Shown here: in pieces, positions 1-7,740 of the stretch
Layout of the letters: each line of letters starts with the position of its first letter
Position numbering within the stretch: position 1 is the first letter of the stretch
Assembly (NCBI GenBank): GCA_963674495.2
Contig: CAXXLG010000001.1
Coordinates: 372,001-436,000 of the forward strand
Source of the DNA: RGIG3178 sp963674495
GTDB lineage: Bacteria; Bacillota; Clostridia; Christensenellales; QAND01
Direction of reading: 5' to 3'
DNA: 64,000 nt
Notes under the pieces: generated by a model
What the model was told of the DNA's origin: nothing
Database searches by the model: none
Seen by the model: only the letters and a program-made list of their open reading frames with translations
Translations under genes and position numbers: made by a program

Positions 1-2
1 AA

Positions 3-470
3 ACGTATGAGAAAATGGTGAACGAGTACAATTTCATCGTGCTGGAAGATCCGTTTAACGAGGATGATTACGAGAATACCGCTACGTTGACAAAGATGAC
101 CGGCATACAAATCGTGGGCGACGATCTATTTACCACCAATCCGGAGCGCGTGCGCTACGGCATCGACAAAGGCGCGGCTAACACGGTGCTTTTTAAGGTC
201 AACCAGGTGGGTACCATTACGGAATCTCTTGAAATGGTTGGGCTGGCGTACAACTTTGGCTATGGCGTGATGCCGAATTCAAGCCGTGGCGAGGGCATCG
301 CCATTGCGGACTATGCCGTTGGCATCAACGCTGGAACCATCCGCGAACGCGCCTGCTATCCGGTGGGCAACCGGTTTTTAGAGATTGAACGTGAGCTGGG
401 ACCGCGTGCTAGGTTTCTGGGCATAGACGGCTTTAAGGGCTGGCGTTTCAGACAGAAAGAGCAGGGATGA
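3..470 (+). CDS. Enolase-like protein, C-terminal part (5' end outside window)
   Basis: The reading frame is already open at the first bases, so this is the last ~155 residues of a gene that begins upstream. It matches the enolase barrel domain: a GDDLFTTNPERV stretch followed by KVNQVGT, which contains the catalytic base Lys (yeast Lys345 equivalent), and a C-terminal IERELG. Two hallmarks differ from true enolases: the SHRSGE loop that carries the catalytic His reads NSSRGEG, and the GQIKTG lysine is an Arg (GTIRER). It is therefore an enolase superfamily member with an altered active site, either a paralogue with another substrate or a non-catalytic form. Family membership is clear; activity is not. 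Confidence 0.8.
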   Translation, partial: TYEKMVNEYNFIVLEDPFNEDDYENTATLTKMTGIQIVGDDLFTTNPERVRYGIDKGAANTVLFKVNQVGTITESLEMVGLAYNFGYGVMPNSSRGEGIAIADYAVGINAGTIRERACYPVGNRFLEIERELGPRARFLGIDGFKGWRFRQKEQG

Positions 471-549
471 GCAATGTTTTGAAGGCGTGCAGACTTACGC
501 ACGTTTAACGGCGGGGTGGCAAGCGTTGGTTAGGAAATTTTGCTTCTAA

Positions 550-896
550 TTGCATATGTACGTTCCTCACGCGGGCGCGCTGATACCCGCTATTTCCGAG
601 CGTGTGCAGAGCTCCTTTAGACGGGAAGCAAAGGGAGCGGATATCGATAAGGATCTGCGACATGTCTATTTTGACGTGGCGGGCCCCGCCGAGCCGAAGC
701 TGTTGAACCTGCTTAAAATGGTGGTACCTATCGAGCATTTTTTATACGGTACCGATTATCCGTACAAAACGGCGGCGGGTGTTGAAAAGTACAGGAACAT
801 ATTGGACAAACGGACAAACTGACGCCGGTGGAAAAAGAACTGGTCTTTTATCAAAACGGAGCCTCTTTGCTAGGATTAATTGATGCGGAAATTTAG
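550..896 (+). pseudogene. Amidohydrolase (ACMSD-like) C-terminal remnant, frameshifted
   Basis: Only the end of a TIM-barrel amidohydrolase is left. Visible are HAGALIPAISERV near the start, then YFDVAG and the typical LYGTDYPY motif with the metal-binding Asp. A stop codon lies directly upstream (547-549), so the N-terminal two thirds are missing. The first frame stops at 820-822, but the next frame from about 815 reads KLTPVEKELVFYQNGASLL and ends at 894-896, which is the expected C-terminal helix. So there is one frameshift on top of the 5' truncation. No ribosome binding site is seen. It is a dead remnant next to the enolase-like gene. Confidence 0.75.
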
Positions 897-1285
897 TGTC
901 TGATGCGGATATTGGATCGGGCGATGGGTAGTGTAGGGGAGCTTTCGGATGTACATAGGGCAACACAACCGTGAACGATTCACAAGCCGAGCAAAATTCA
1001 ACGCAATAGAACTTAAATACAGAATAAGCGCGCCATTGATGCGAGGGGTACATCCGCCAATTTTATCAATCCTTTGTGGTTTGGCAGAAGCTATTTTCCA
1101 GATGCTTCATACGGGATATCCGCATATTCACAGAGTTCTCAAATCAGTGCATATCAACCACTAAACTTATAAAGAGGGATATCTTACAGTGGTATTGTGC
1201 TCAAGCGGCACATCTGTACACAACGATACGGATAGGCCATGTCGATGGGGATAATGGCCGATACATAGGATTATTTTATCAAAAA
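897..1285. other. Intergenic stretch without a recognisable gene
   Basis: About 390 bases between the amidohydrolase remnant and the promoter of the uptake operon. Short open frames exist on both strands, but none has a ribosome binding site or a recognisable domain. I see nothing functional until the inverted repeat and promoter at about 1280. Confidence 0.5.
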
Positions 1286-1313
1286 TTGCTATATCATTTT
1301 ACAAATATATGAT
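1286..1313 (+). promoter_or_regulatory. Probable sigma-A promoter of the uptake operon leader
   Basis: TTGCTA at 1286 and TATGAT at 1308 are separated by 16 bases and lie just ahead of the structured leader RNA. The promoter overlaps an inverted repeat (CTATATCAT and ATGATATAG, about 1289-1316), which could be an operator or simply AT-rich symmetry. Confidence 0.5.
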
Positions 1314-1324
1314 ATAGTAATAAC

Positions 1325-1458
1325 GACGATAAGTTGCTTCGACCAAAACATCCTAAGGGTTTCTATGGAATTTTGGCGTCAGGGTCTACCCGGAAACGGA
1401 TAGGCCTCCCGTTTGGAAAGAAGTAACGAAGAGCTTTTTAAGCTGCTTTGTTATTCTT
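1325..1458 (+). promoter_or_regulatory. Structured leader RNA, probable Moco/Tuco-type riboswitch
   Basis: Seen directly: a hairpin at 1343-1376 (CCAAAA pairing with TTTTGG) holds CCTAAG on the 5' side and TATGG on the 3' side, the two strands of the classic 11-nt tetraloop receptor. A second hairpin at 1382-1405 (GGTCTA and CCG pairing with CGG and TAGGCC) is capped by a GAAA tetraloop. A docked GNRA loop and receptor is a known feature of the molybdenum/tungsten cofactor riboswitch. A long hairpin (1418-1458) and a terminator follow, and GGAAAG at 1415-1420 could pair with CTTTCC of the terminator stem as an antiterminator. The downstream operon begins with a molybdopterin-oxidoreductase-like lipoprotein, which fits. 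That it is a structured RNA is likely; the class assignment is inference. Confidence 0.6.
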
Positions 1459-1497
1459 AGCTTTCCAGGATTATTTGGAAAGCTTTATTAATTTTTA
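1459..1497 (+). terminator. Intrinsic terminator of the leader RNA
   Basis: AGCTTTCCA (1459) and TGGAAAGCT (1476) form a 9-bp stem with an 8-base loop, followed by a T-rich run (TTATTAATTTTT). It stands between the leader RNA and the first gene, so it would act as an attenuator. Its 5' arm is also complementary to GGAAAG in the leader. Confidence 0.65.
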
Positions 1498-1510
1498 GCG
1501 GAGGGTTGTT

Positions 1511-1999
1511 ATGAAAAAAGTATTGGTATTTCTGTTGGCATTGATGATGCTGGTGGCCATGACTGGATGCACCCAAGATCAAGCGGCTGCAACGGCGACA
1601 CCGGAGGTATCCGCAGATCAAACCGCAGCTTCGACAGAGTGGTCGGTCAAGATCGGTGATTTTGACGTGATCAGCTCCATGGTCGGCAATTCGGTGGACA
1701 CCGTGACGCAGACGCTGGAGAAGGTCAGCAAGGACGGCTCTATGAAGGATCAGGAGTGCAAAGGTTACAAGGTCTCGGAGCTACTTACCCTAGCTGGCGT
1801 GGATGAGTGCACCACGGTAACGGTCGTGGCTGCGGACGGCTACGAATATGAAATGACATCTGACGAAGCCATGCTGGACACCACCATGTTGGTTATCGAA
1901 CAGGATGGGGAAGCCTATGACGTGCCAAGATTTGCTGTGGATGGTGCAGGCTCGGCCGCTTGGGTCAAGGACGTTGTTGAACTGAGAATTACGGAATAG
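1511..1999 (+). CDS. Lipoprotein with molybdopterin-oxidoreductase-like domain
   Basis: A 162-residue protein with a lipoprotein signal peptide (hydrophobic run, then MTGC lipobox), so it is anchored outside the membrane. The mature part resembles the molybdopterin-binding fold of the sulfite oxidase/YedY group in short form: a GYKVSELLTLAGV segment, an ADGYEYEMT strand, and a C-terminal WVKDVVELRITE strand. It lacks a clear cofactor-ligating Cys, so it is more likely a binding or partner protein than an enzyme. The start follows GGAGGG. It is the first gene of an operon with an Ig-like protein and a FecCD-type ABC importer, behind a candidate Moco riboswitch. A role in oxyanion or cofactor capture is inferred. 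Confidence 0.6.
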   Translation: MKKVLVFLLALMMLVAMTGCTQDQAAATATPEVSADQTAASTEWSVKIGDFDVISSMVGNSVDTVTQTLEKVSKDGSMKDQECKGYKVSELLTLAGVDECTTVTVVAADGYEYEMTSDEAMLDTTMLVIEQDGEAYDVPRFAVDGAGSAAWVKDVVELRITE

Positions 2000-2055
2000 A
2001 ACGGGCAGAACGTTTGAGCCGAAATACCATGAATTGACTGGAAGGATCGCTGATC

Positions 2056-2589
2056 ATGCATCGAAAGAAAATTTGGATACTGCCGGCTATAATATCGGTA
2101 TTGGTGATGACATTGTTTACGTCGACCGCGTTGGCTGCGGACAACCCCGTTTCACTGGACACGTCGTCCATAGCAGACGGACAAAATGATGTGCCATTGG
2201 ATGCGAGCATCGAGCTCACATTTACCAACAATGTGGTGAACGCAAGCGTGAAGGAAAACAACGCGCACTGCTTTGAGCTCTTGTGTGGCGATGAAGAGGT
2301 TGCAATTGACGTCGTCATGGCGGATGATCAAATCCACCCCGAACAAAAGCGAATCATCACCGTTGTACCGAAACAAGTGCTTCAAAAGGGCAAGAAGTAT
2401 TCGCTCATGATCAGTGGGAACTTGACGGCTAAGAATGGGAACAGCATCGGCAGTGACACCACCATTTCATTTACAACTGAAGGTGCTGTTTCCTATATAT
2501 GGTACATCGCCGGCGGCGCGATCGTGGTAAGCGCGGCAGTAGCATTTGTCCTATTAAATGGTAAGCATGATAGCAAAAAAGAGAACTAG
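2056..2589 (+). CDS. Exported Ig-like (SbsA/Big_5 type) protein with C-terminal membrane anchor
   Basis: A 177-residue protein with a Sec signal peptide ending in STALA|AD (about residue 27). The body is a single Big_5/SbsA Ig-like domain: a DVPLDASIELTF strand early, and a SLMISGNLTAKNG...ISFTTEG end, the usual signature of this fold. A hydrophobic segment (about 145-167) followed by KHDSKKEN is a C-terminal membrane anchor. GGAAGGA precedes the start. The end overlaps the permease gene by 32 bases, so the two are translationally coupled. It probably displays or positions the binding components of the adjacent importer at the cell surface; its substrate is not evident. Confidence 0.65.
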   Translation: MHRKKIWILPAIISVLVMTLFTSTALAADNPVSLDTSSIADGQNDVPLDASIELTFTNNVVNASVKENNAHCFELLCGDEEVAIDVVMADDQIHPEQKRIITVVPKQVLQKGKKYSLMISGNLTAKNGNSIGSDTTISFTTEGAVSYIWYIAGGAIVVSAAVAFVLLNGKHDSKKEN

Positions 2590-3574
2590 GCTTACAAGGA
2601 TTGCAATCATAGCGCTTCCCGTCATCGCGTTTTTTCTGGCACTGTTCTTGGGAAGATACGATCTTGGTTTTTCGCAGATGTTGGAGTTGTTGGTATCCCC
2701 TTCACGTTATGCAGGCACCACATCGTATTCCGTTATCTTCGATATCCGTTTGCCTCGGGTAATTCTGGGTTTACTGGTGGGCGGTGTCTTGGCGGCGAGT
2801 GGTGCAGGGCTGCAGGGCATGTTTAAGAATCCGTTGGTTGATTCCGGTATGCTGGGCGTAAGCTCGGGTGCCGGTTTTGGCGCGGTATTGGGCATCGTAC
2901 TGTTTAACAACACATACGGCCTCACGGTTTTGTTTGCATTTGGATTTGGCATTCTAGCCGTTGTAATGAGCTATTTTATCGGCACGATCTACCGTTCGTC
3001 GCCCCGGCTGATGCTGGTACTGGGCGGCGTTATCGTATCCTCGCTTTTTTCGTCGCTGATATCCATGGGAAAATTTATCGCCGATCCGTTCGACCAGCTT
3101 CCCTCCATTGTATTCTGGCTGATGGGCAGCATGGCCAACGTGGGTTTTAACGAGGTATTGTATGTAGCCGTGCCTATATTGATCAGCGTGATCGGCCTGT
3201 CCATGCTTGGCTGGCGCATCAACGTGCTTTCGCTGGGCGACAGGGAGGCACATTCGCTGGGCGTGCCCATTGGGGTGACTAAAGCGATGGTTGTGACGCT
3301 TTGCACGCTGGGCACGGCGGCGGCCGTATCGATATGCGGCACCATTGGGTGGATCGGACTTGTGATACCGCACATCGTGCGCATGCTGTTGGGAAGCGAC
3401 AACAAAGCCATCATCCCCTACAGCTTTGTGTTGGGCGGGGGATTTTTGGCGCTGATTGACATACTTGCCAGAACGTTAACGTCTGCGGAGCTGCCCGTGG
3501 GCATGCTGACCGCGCTGATAGGCGTACCGTTCTACATCTACCTTTTGCGCAAAACGAGAGGAGGTGGTTGGTAG
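2558..3574 (+). CDS. FecCD/BtuC-type ABC transporter permease
   Basis: A 338-residue, highly hydrophobic protein with about nine or ten membrane segments and the standard FecCD landmarks: RLPRVILGLLVGG near residue 65, GMLGVSSGAGFGA, and GTIGWIGLVIPHIVRMLLG near 270, the cytoplasmic loop that couples to the ATPase. Type II importers of this fold carry iron chelates, cobalamin, haem or, in the MolBC group, molybdate and tungstate. The start is inside the upstream gene; ATG at 2567 is an alternative. Neighbours are the ATPase (one-base overlap) and a binding lipoprotein. The substrate is inferred from context as an oxyanion of Mo or W, not shown. Confidence 0.85.
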   Translation: MVSMIAKKRTRLTRIAIIALPVIAFFLALFLGRYDLGFSQMLELLVSPSRYAGTTSYSVIFDIRLPRVILGLLVGGVLAASGAGLQGMFKNPLVDSGMLGVSSGAGFGAVLGIVLFNNTYGLTVLFAFGFGILAVVMSYFIGTIYRSSPRLMLVLGGVIVSSLFSSLISMGKFIADPFDQLPSIVFWLMGSMANVGFNEVLYVAVPILISVIGLSMLGWRINVLSLGDREAHSLGVPIGVTKAMVVTLCTLGTAAAVSICGTIGWIGLVIPHIVRMLLGSDNKAIIPYSFVLGGGFLALIDILARTLTSAELPVGMLTALIGVPFYIYLLRKTRGGGW

Positions 3575-4359
3575 TGCCTCTGATGAGCATTGAAGATCTG
3601 TATTTTTGCTACGGAGAAACGGTGATACTCGATCACATTGGCCTGTCGCTTGAAGACGGGGAAGTCATCACGCTCTTGGGGCCCAACGGATGCGGCAAAA
3701 CAACGCTTATGGACTGCCTGATCGGCTATAAGAACTATGAGAGCGGCAGCATCACCATAGACGGAAAGGATGACAAGTGCTATTCGGTCAGGCAGCGGGC
3801 GCAGATGATCGCGTATGTCCCCCAGACCTCTTCGAGCATATTTCCCTATTCCGTGTTGCAGATGGTGCTGATGGGACGCACACCCTATCTTGGCGGCGCG
3901 GCTTCGCCGTCGGAAGAGGATATCGCCATGGCCCGCACGGCGATTAATAGCCTTGGGCTGCACGACTTTGAGGAGCGGATATATACTAGCCTGAGCGGCG
4001 GCGAGCAACAGCTTGTGCTCATCGCCCGTTCGGTGGCCCAGGATGCGAAGATCATACTTTTGGATGAGCCGACTGCGTCCTTGGATATCAAAAACGAAGC
4101 GCTGGTGCTGGATAAAATCCGAGAAATGGCCGAAAAGACGGACAAAGCGTTCATCATTGCAACACATCAGCCCAACCATGCCTATTATCTTGAAAACAAG
4201 GGCATAGGCGTTAAGGCAGCGCTTTTTTTCGATCGGAGAATCAAATACTTTGGGCCGCCATCGCAGGTATTGAATGAAGGGAACGTTAACGAGGTATACA
4301 ATGTGCAATGCAAACTTCTGGAATACGGCGACGGACAAAAAACGATACTGGTGGATTGA
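3574..4359 (+). CDS. ABC transporter ATP-binding protein (FecE/BtuD type)
   Basis: A soluble ATPase of about 261 residues that powers the adjacent permease. Walker A is GPNGCGKTT (near residue 37), the signature is LSGGEQQ (about 140), and Walker B is ILLDEPTASLD. I chose GTG at 3574 because AGGAGG lies at 3559-3564 and the G is shared with the TAG stop of the permease gene, a typical coupled junction. ATG at 3583 is an alternative. The C-terminal ~60 residues extend past the core fold, as is common in this subfamily. Transport specificity cannot be read from the ATPase. Confidence 0.85.
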   Translation: MPLMSIEDLYFCYGETVILDHIGLSLEDGEVITLLGPNGCGKTTLMDCLIGYKNYESGSITIDGKDDKCYSVRQRAQMIAYVPQTSSSIFPYSVLQMVLMGRTPYLGGAASPSEEDIAMARTAINSLGLHDFEERIYTSLSGGEQQLVLIARSVAQDAKIILLDEPTASLDIKNEALVLDKIREMAEKTDKAFIIATHQPNHAYYLENKGIGVKAALFFDRRIKYFGPPSQVLNEGNVNEVYNVQCKLLEYGDGQKTILVD

Positions 4360-4371
4360 CGGGGAGGACTT

Positions 4372-5463
4372 ATGAAAAGGTTAGCAGTGGCAATATTTTC
4401 GTCTGTTGTGGTTTTGATGCTGGCTGCGTGCGCGCAAACGGGACAAAGCATGGAGCAGAGCGAAGCGTCTTCGGAACCGATGCAAACGGTCACCGACTGC
4501 ATGGGCCGTGAAGTAACGCTTGCAGACAATGTGGACTGCATCGCCGCACTGTATTCCCCCGCCGGGCACATCGCCGTGATGTTGGGGCATGGAGCTGACA
4601 TCGTCGCCACCAGCAACGGCTTGCAGCGCGATAAGCTGCTCCATGAGATATGTCCTGAGATAAAGAACGCATCGGTTGTCAAGGTAAGCGGCGATTTCAA
4701 CATCGAGGAATTGATCGCGCTGGATGTGGACGTTGTATTTATACCATACGATATGTCCCAAGACACGATGGCCATGGACAAGCTGGATCAGTTTCACATA
4801 CCGTATATCATCGTATCCTTCAATTCGATGGAAGAACAAAAACAACTGGTTCGCGTGATTGCGGACGTGCTCAATGAGCCGGATGAGGCGCAGCAGTATA
4901 TCGAATTTTACGATAAGGCGATCAACCTTGTCACCGAAGCGCTTAAGGATATGCCGGAAGATGATAAAGTTAGGGTCTACCACAGCATCAACGAAGCGGT
5001 TGCCACCGTGGGCGAAGGGACTCTGCCCGGGGACTGGATGAAGGTAGCAGGGGGCGTGGACGTATCGCTTACAGGTAATCTGACCCGCGAGGAAGAAAAG
5101 TATTACACCACGTTGGAGGAAATCCTGTTATGGAATCCCGAAGTGATATTTTGTAACGATGAAAACACGACTGCGTACATACGCACCCAGGCCGCGTGGC
5201 GCAACCTTCAGGCGGTAAAAAACGACAAGGTGTATTTGATGCCGGTGGGCATTTCGCGCTATGGTCATACCACATCCACCGAAACGCCGCTGGCTATCAT
5301 CTGGACCGCAAAGACGTTGTATCCGTCCTATTGTGAAGACATCGATGTTAAGGCGCTGATGCGCGAATTCTATTTGGACTGCTTTGAATACGAAGTATCC
5401 GATGAACAGATCGATCAGATATTAAACGGCGAGGGCATGCGATTGTCTAAGGAGTTGGAATAA
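4372..5463 (+). CDS. Substrate-binding lipoprotein of the FecCD-type importer
   Basis: A 363-residue lipoprotein with a signal peptide ending in the lipobox LAAC, then a low-complexity linker and a class III (TroA/BtuF-like) binding protein fold: VTDCMGREVTLADNV at the N-terminal strand, and a VDVVFI segment with a long backbone helix. The start follows GGGGAGGA. It sits 12 bases after the ATPase gene and one base before the next gene, so it is part of the same operon. It would catch the ligand outside the membrane and hand it to the permease. The ligand is unknown; the operon context points to molybdate or tungstate. Confidence 0.8.
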   Translation: MKRLAVAIFSSVVVLMLAACAQTGQSMEQSEASSEPMQTVTDCMGREVTLADNVDCIAALYSPAGHIAVMLGHGADIVATSNGLQRDKLLHEICPEIKNASVVKVSGDFNIEELIALDVDVVFIPYDMSQDTMAMDKLDQFHIPYIIVSFNSMEEQKQLVRVIADVLNEPDEAQQYIEFYDKAINLVTEALKDMPEDDKVRVYHSINEAVATVGEGTLPGDWMKVAGGVDVSLTGNLTREEEKYYTTLEEILLWNPEVIFCNDENTTAYIRTQAAWRNLQAVKNDKVYLMPVGISRYGHTTSTETPLAIIWTAKTLYPSYCEDIDVKALMREFYLDCFEYEVSDEQIDQILNGEGMRLSKELE

Positions 5464-5464
5464 T

Positions 5465-6208
5465 ATGGATTACCTTTTAGCTATTGACGATACGGACGAT
5501 TTGCAATCCATCGGAACGGGCGAACATCTCCAAGAAATATTGGATAGGTTGGAACAGAAGAAGCTATGTAGCTGTGAGCGCATCACGCGGCACCAGCTCT
5601 TCTTTTCGCCGCTTGTGAAATACACGTCTCACAACAGTTCCATGTGCAGCATCATCCATACGGAACTGGAAGCGGAGCCGATATTTGACTTGGCTTGCGA
5701 ATATTTGATAGCCAACGCCGCGCCCGGATCAGATCCCGGTGTATGCATGATGCAAAGGGAAGGTTTGCTGCAATCCCAAATTGATGAGCTGCGCGCATAC
5801 GGACGCAAGGCCAAGACCGAATACGTCGAAAAACAGGAGGCTTTGCATTTGGCAGAGCGGCTTGGGATACGTCTTCGCGAGATTGGCGGCGAGGGCATCG
5901 GCGTTATCGGTGCGCTGGCCGGTGCGGCGCTACGACTTGACGGAAACGACGGGCGGTATAGGGGCAAGTTTGACATCGGTGTCAATGCGGACAACATGCG
6001 CTGTTGCGATATCCTGACCCATCCATATATCGACGCGATTGCAACGGAGGATGGATACGAACTTTCGGGGGACATAGAAGTGTTCATCATAGATCAGATC
6101 AAAACAGTCCACCTACAAAACAGATCGGTTCTGTTGGTTCAAAAAAGCAAAACCGAACAAGGTGAGTTCTATGTCAATCTGACCAAAAAAGAATTGAAGA
6201 AATATTAG
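5465..6208 (+). CDS. TiaS-like IDDTD-domain protein of unknown function
   Basis: A 247-residue protein opening with LLAIDDTDDLQSIGTGE, the phosphate-binding motif of the N-terminal domain of archaeal TiaS (tRNA-Ile2 agmatinylcytidine synthase), and a HQLFFSPLVKYTSHNSS segment equivalent to the substrate strand of that domain. The zinc ribbon and RNA-binding parts of real TiaS are absent, and bacteria use TilS for that modification, so tRNA modification is unlikely. AAGGAG lies 9 bases before the ATG; the gene starts one base after the binding-protein stop. It may be an NTP-dependent enzyme acting on the imported ligand. The function is not known. Confidence 0.6.
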   Translation: MDYLLAIDDTDDLQSIGTGEHLQEILDRLEQKKLCSCERITRHQLFFSPLVKYTSHNSSMCSIIHTELEAEPIFDLACEYLIANAAPGSDPGVCMMQREGLLQSQIDELRAYGRKAKTEYVEKQEALHLAERLGIRLREIGGEGIGVIGALAGAALRLDGNDGRYRGKFDIGVNADNMRCCDILTHPYIDAIATEDGYELSGDIEVFIIDQIKTVHLQNRSVLLVQKSKTEQGEFYVNLTKKELKKY

Positions 6209-6236
6209 AAGTACTTGAAGAACAGAAGATATATCC

Positions 6237-6270
6237 AGCCGTAGCGGCATAACGCCGTTATGGCTTTTTT
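6237..6270 (+). terminator. Intrinsic terminator after the uptake operon
   Basis: AGCCGTAGCGGC and GCCGTTATGGCT form a 12-bp stem with two G-T pairs and a five-base loop, followed by six T. It closes the operon that starts at 1511. Confidence 0.85.
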
Positions 6271-6740
6271 ACGGGAGCCGTATCTACGAGCAAGCAAGAT
6301 CTTCGGTTGGAAAACAGACGGATACAGAGACAATGGGAGAAGAAAAAAGGTGACAATTTTCTTGTTTCGTTTTACATGATACGAAATGACGAGGGTATGG
6401 AATACGGGGACAGGTCCCATGCCCCTTTAAAATAAAATAGTTTTTATAACATACTAAATACAAGCGATATCACCGGCTAAATAACGACATATAATTATAT
6501 AATTATATGAAAAAAATTGAATAAATGAAAAATTTATTGTACTTAATTGGTTTGATGATAACATAAAACAACATCAAATCAATGCATTCGTTTGTGTTGC
6601 TCGGTAGAATGTGTAATTCTCATACCCTGGAAACTGTGTGGTCTCAAGTACAGCAAAGCACATGCTGTGCCATCCATCAATGAAAAAGACTCACTCGGCT
6701 TTATCTACTCATGCGATGTCAAATCAATATCGATGTTTTG
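6271..6740. other. AT-rich intergenic region with an inverted repeat
   Basis: About 470 bases without a credible gene. A 12-bp inverted repeat (ATTGGTTTGATG near 6546, CATCAAATCAAT near 6574) could form a hairpin or an operator. GGGGACAGGTCCC at about 6398 is a short palindrome of the kind often repeated in Clostridia. A short frame at 6592-6798 runs into the next gene but has no ribosome binding site and no domain. Confidence 0.4.
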
Positions 6741-6749
6741 TGATATAAT
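6741..6749 (+). promoter_or_regulatory. Extended -10 promoter element before the flavoprotein gene
   Basis: TGATATAAT is a perfect -10 hexamer with an extended TG, 45 bases ahead of the start codon at 6795. No good -35 is visible, which is usual for extended -10 promoters. Confidence 0.4.
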
Positions 6750-6794
6750 AACGGGGCAGAATCCTAACGAGTTAAACAAGAAAGAGGCGTTGGT

Positions 6795-7661
6795 ATGAGC
6801 GATGTTTTGGTTATCGGCAGCGGCCCGGCGGGTATATCCGCCGCCATCTATACATCACGCGCCAATTTAGAAACAACGGTCATCAGCAAGGATTTAAGTC
6901 CTTTGGTTAAGTCTGAAAAGGTTGAAAACTATTATGGCTTTGCGCAGCCAATCAGCGGCGAAAAACTGATTATGGAAGGCATCGTGCAGGCAAAGCGGTT
7001 CGGCACGGAGGTTATCACGGACCAGGTGGTAAGTATCAACTTTGATAGCGAATTTATTCTGGAAACGACGGATGGCGAATACAGGGCGAAAAGCGTCATC
7101 ATTGCCACAGGATCAAACCGTACGGCACCCAGAATCAAAGGATTTCCCCTTTTCGAGGGCAAGGGCATCAGCTATTGCGCGACATGCGACGCGTTTTTTT
7201 ATAAAGGCAAGGACGTGGCGGTGTTGGGCTGTTGCGAATACGCCCTGCACGAGGCGCAGGAGCTATTGCCCATTGCCAAATCGGTGACGCTGGTGACAAA
7301 CGGGGCCAAACCCATCACCGATATACCAAAAAAAATCTCCATTATCCAAACGGAGATCACGGCATTTGAAGGTGGCGATGCGATCGAGCGTATCGTTTTT
7401 AAAGACGGAGAAACGCTTGAAGTGGCGGGAATATTTGTCGCCATCGGTGTTGCGGGCAGCAGCGATCTTGCCAAAAAACTGGGCGCGCAGACGGAGGGAT
7501 TTAAGATCGTGGTGGACGAGAATATGTCCACCAATATTCCTGGGCTCTATGCCGCGGGGGATTGCACCGGCGGACAGCTGCAAATTGCCAAGGCGGTTTA
7601 CGAGGGGGCAAGAGCGGGTACCGAAGCGATCAAGTACATTCGGAAAAACAGGGAAAGGTAG
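6795..7661 (+). CDS. Thioredoxin-reductase-like flavoprotein, probably not NADPH-dependent
   Basis: A 288-residue TrxB-fold protein with an FAD-binding GSGPAGISAA at residue 8, the redox-active CATC pair near residue 133, and a C-terminal FAD motif GLYAAGDCTGG. In NADPH-dependent enzymes the second dinucleotide motif is GGGDSA and is followed by an HRRxxxR loop. Here these read GCCEYA and TNGAKPI, so the NADPH site is missing. This is the pattern of clostridial ferredoxin-dependent flavin thioredoxin reductases and of related enzymes with other electron donors. AAAGAGG precedes the ATG. A hairpin follows the gene. Family is certain; the ferredoxin donor is inference. Confidence 0.75.
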   Translation: MSDVLVIGSGPAGISAAIYTSRANLETTVISKDLSPLVKSEKVENYYGFAQPISGEKLIMEGIVQAKRFGTEVITDQVVSINFDSEFILETTDGEYRAKSVIIATGSNRTAPRIKGFPLFEGKGISYCATCDAFFYKGKDVAVLGCCEYALHEAQELLPIAKSVTLVTNGAKPITDIPKKISIIQTEITAFEGGDAIERIVFKDGETLEVAGIFVAIGVAGSSDLAKKLGAQTEGFKIVVDENMSTNIPGLYAAGDCTGGQLQIAKAVYEGARAGTEAIKYIRKNRER

Positions 7662-7680
7662 CAGGCAAAGATGAAAAGAT

Positions 7681-7717
7681 CAGTATGATTATCCGTATAA
7701 AAAACGGAATCATACTG
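7681..7717 (+). terminator. Hairpin after the flavoprotein gene, possible terminator
   Basis: CAGTATGATT (7681) pairs perfectly with AATCATACTG (7708), with an inner CCGT/ACGG pairing. The following CTTTGGTTTG is only moderately T-rich, so termination may be weak. Confidence 0.5.
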
Positions 7718-7740
7718 CTTTGGTTTGTAGGAGGCCATCC

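Noticed and set aside
6592..6798. 68-residue frame overlapping the flavoprotein start
   Set aside because: No ribosome binding site, no domain; the extended -10 promoter of the next gene lies inside it.
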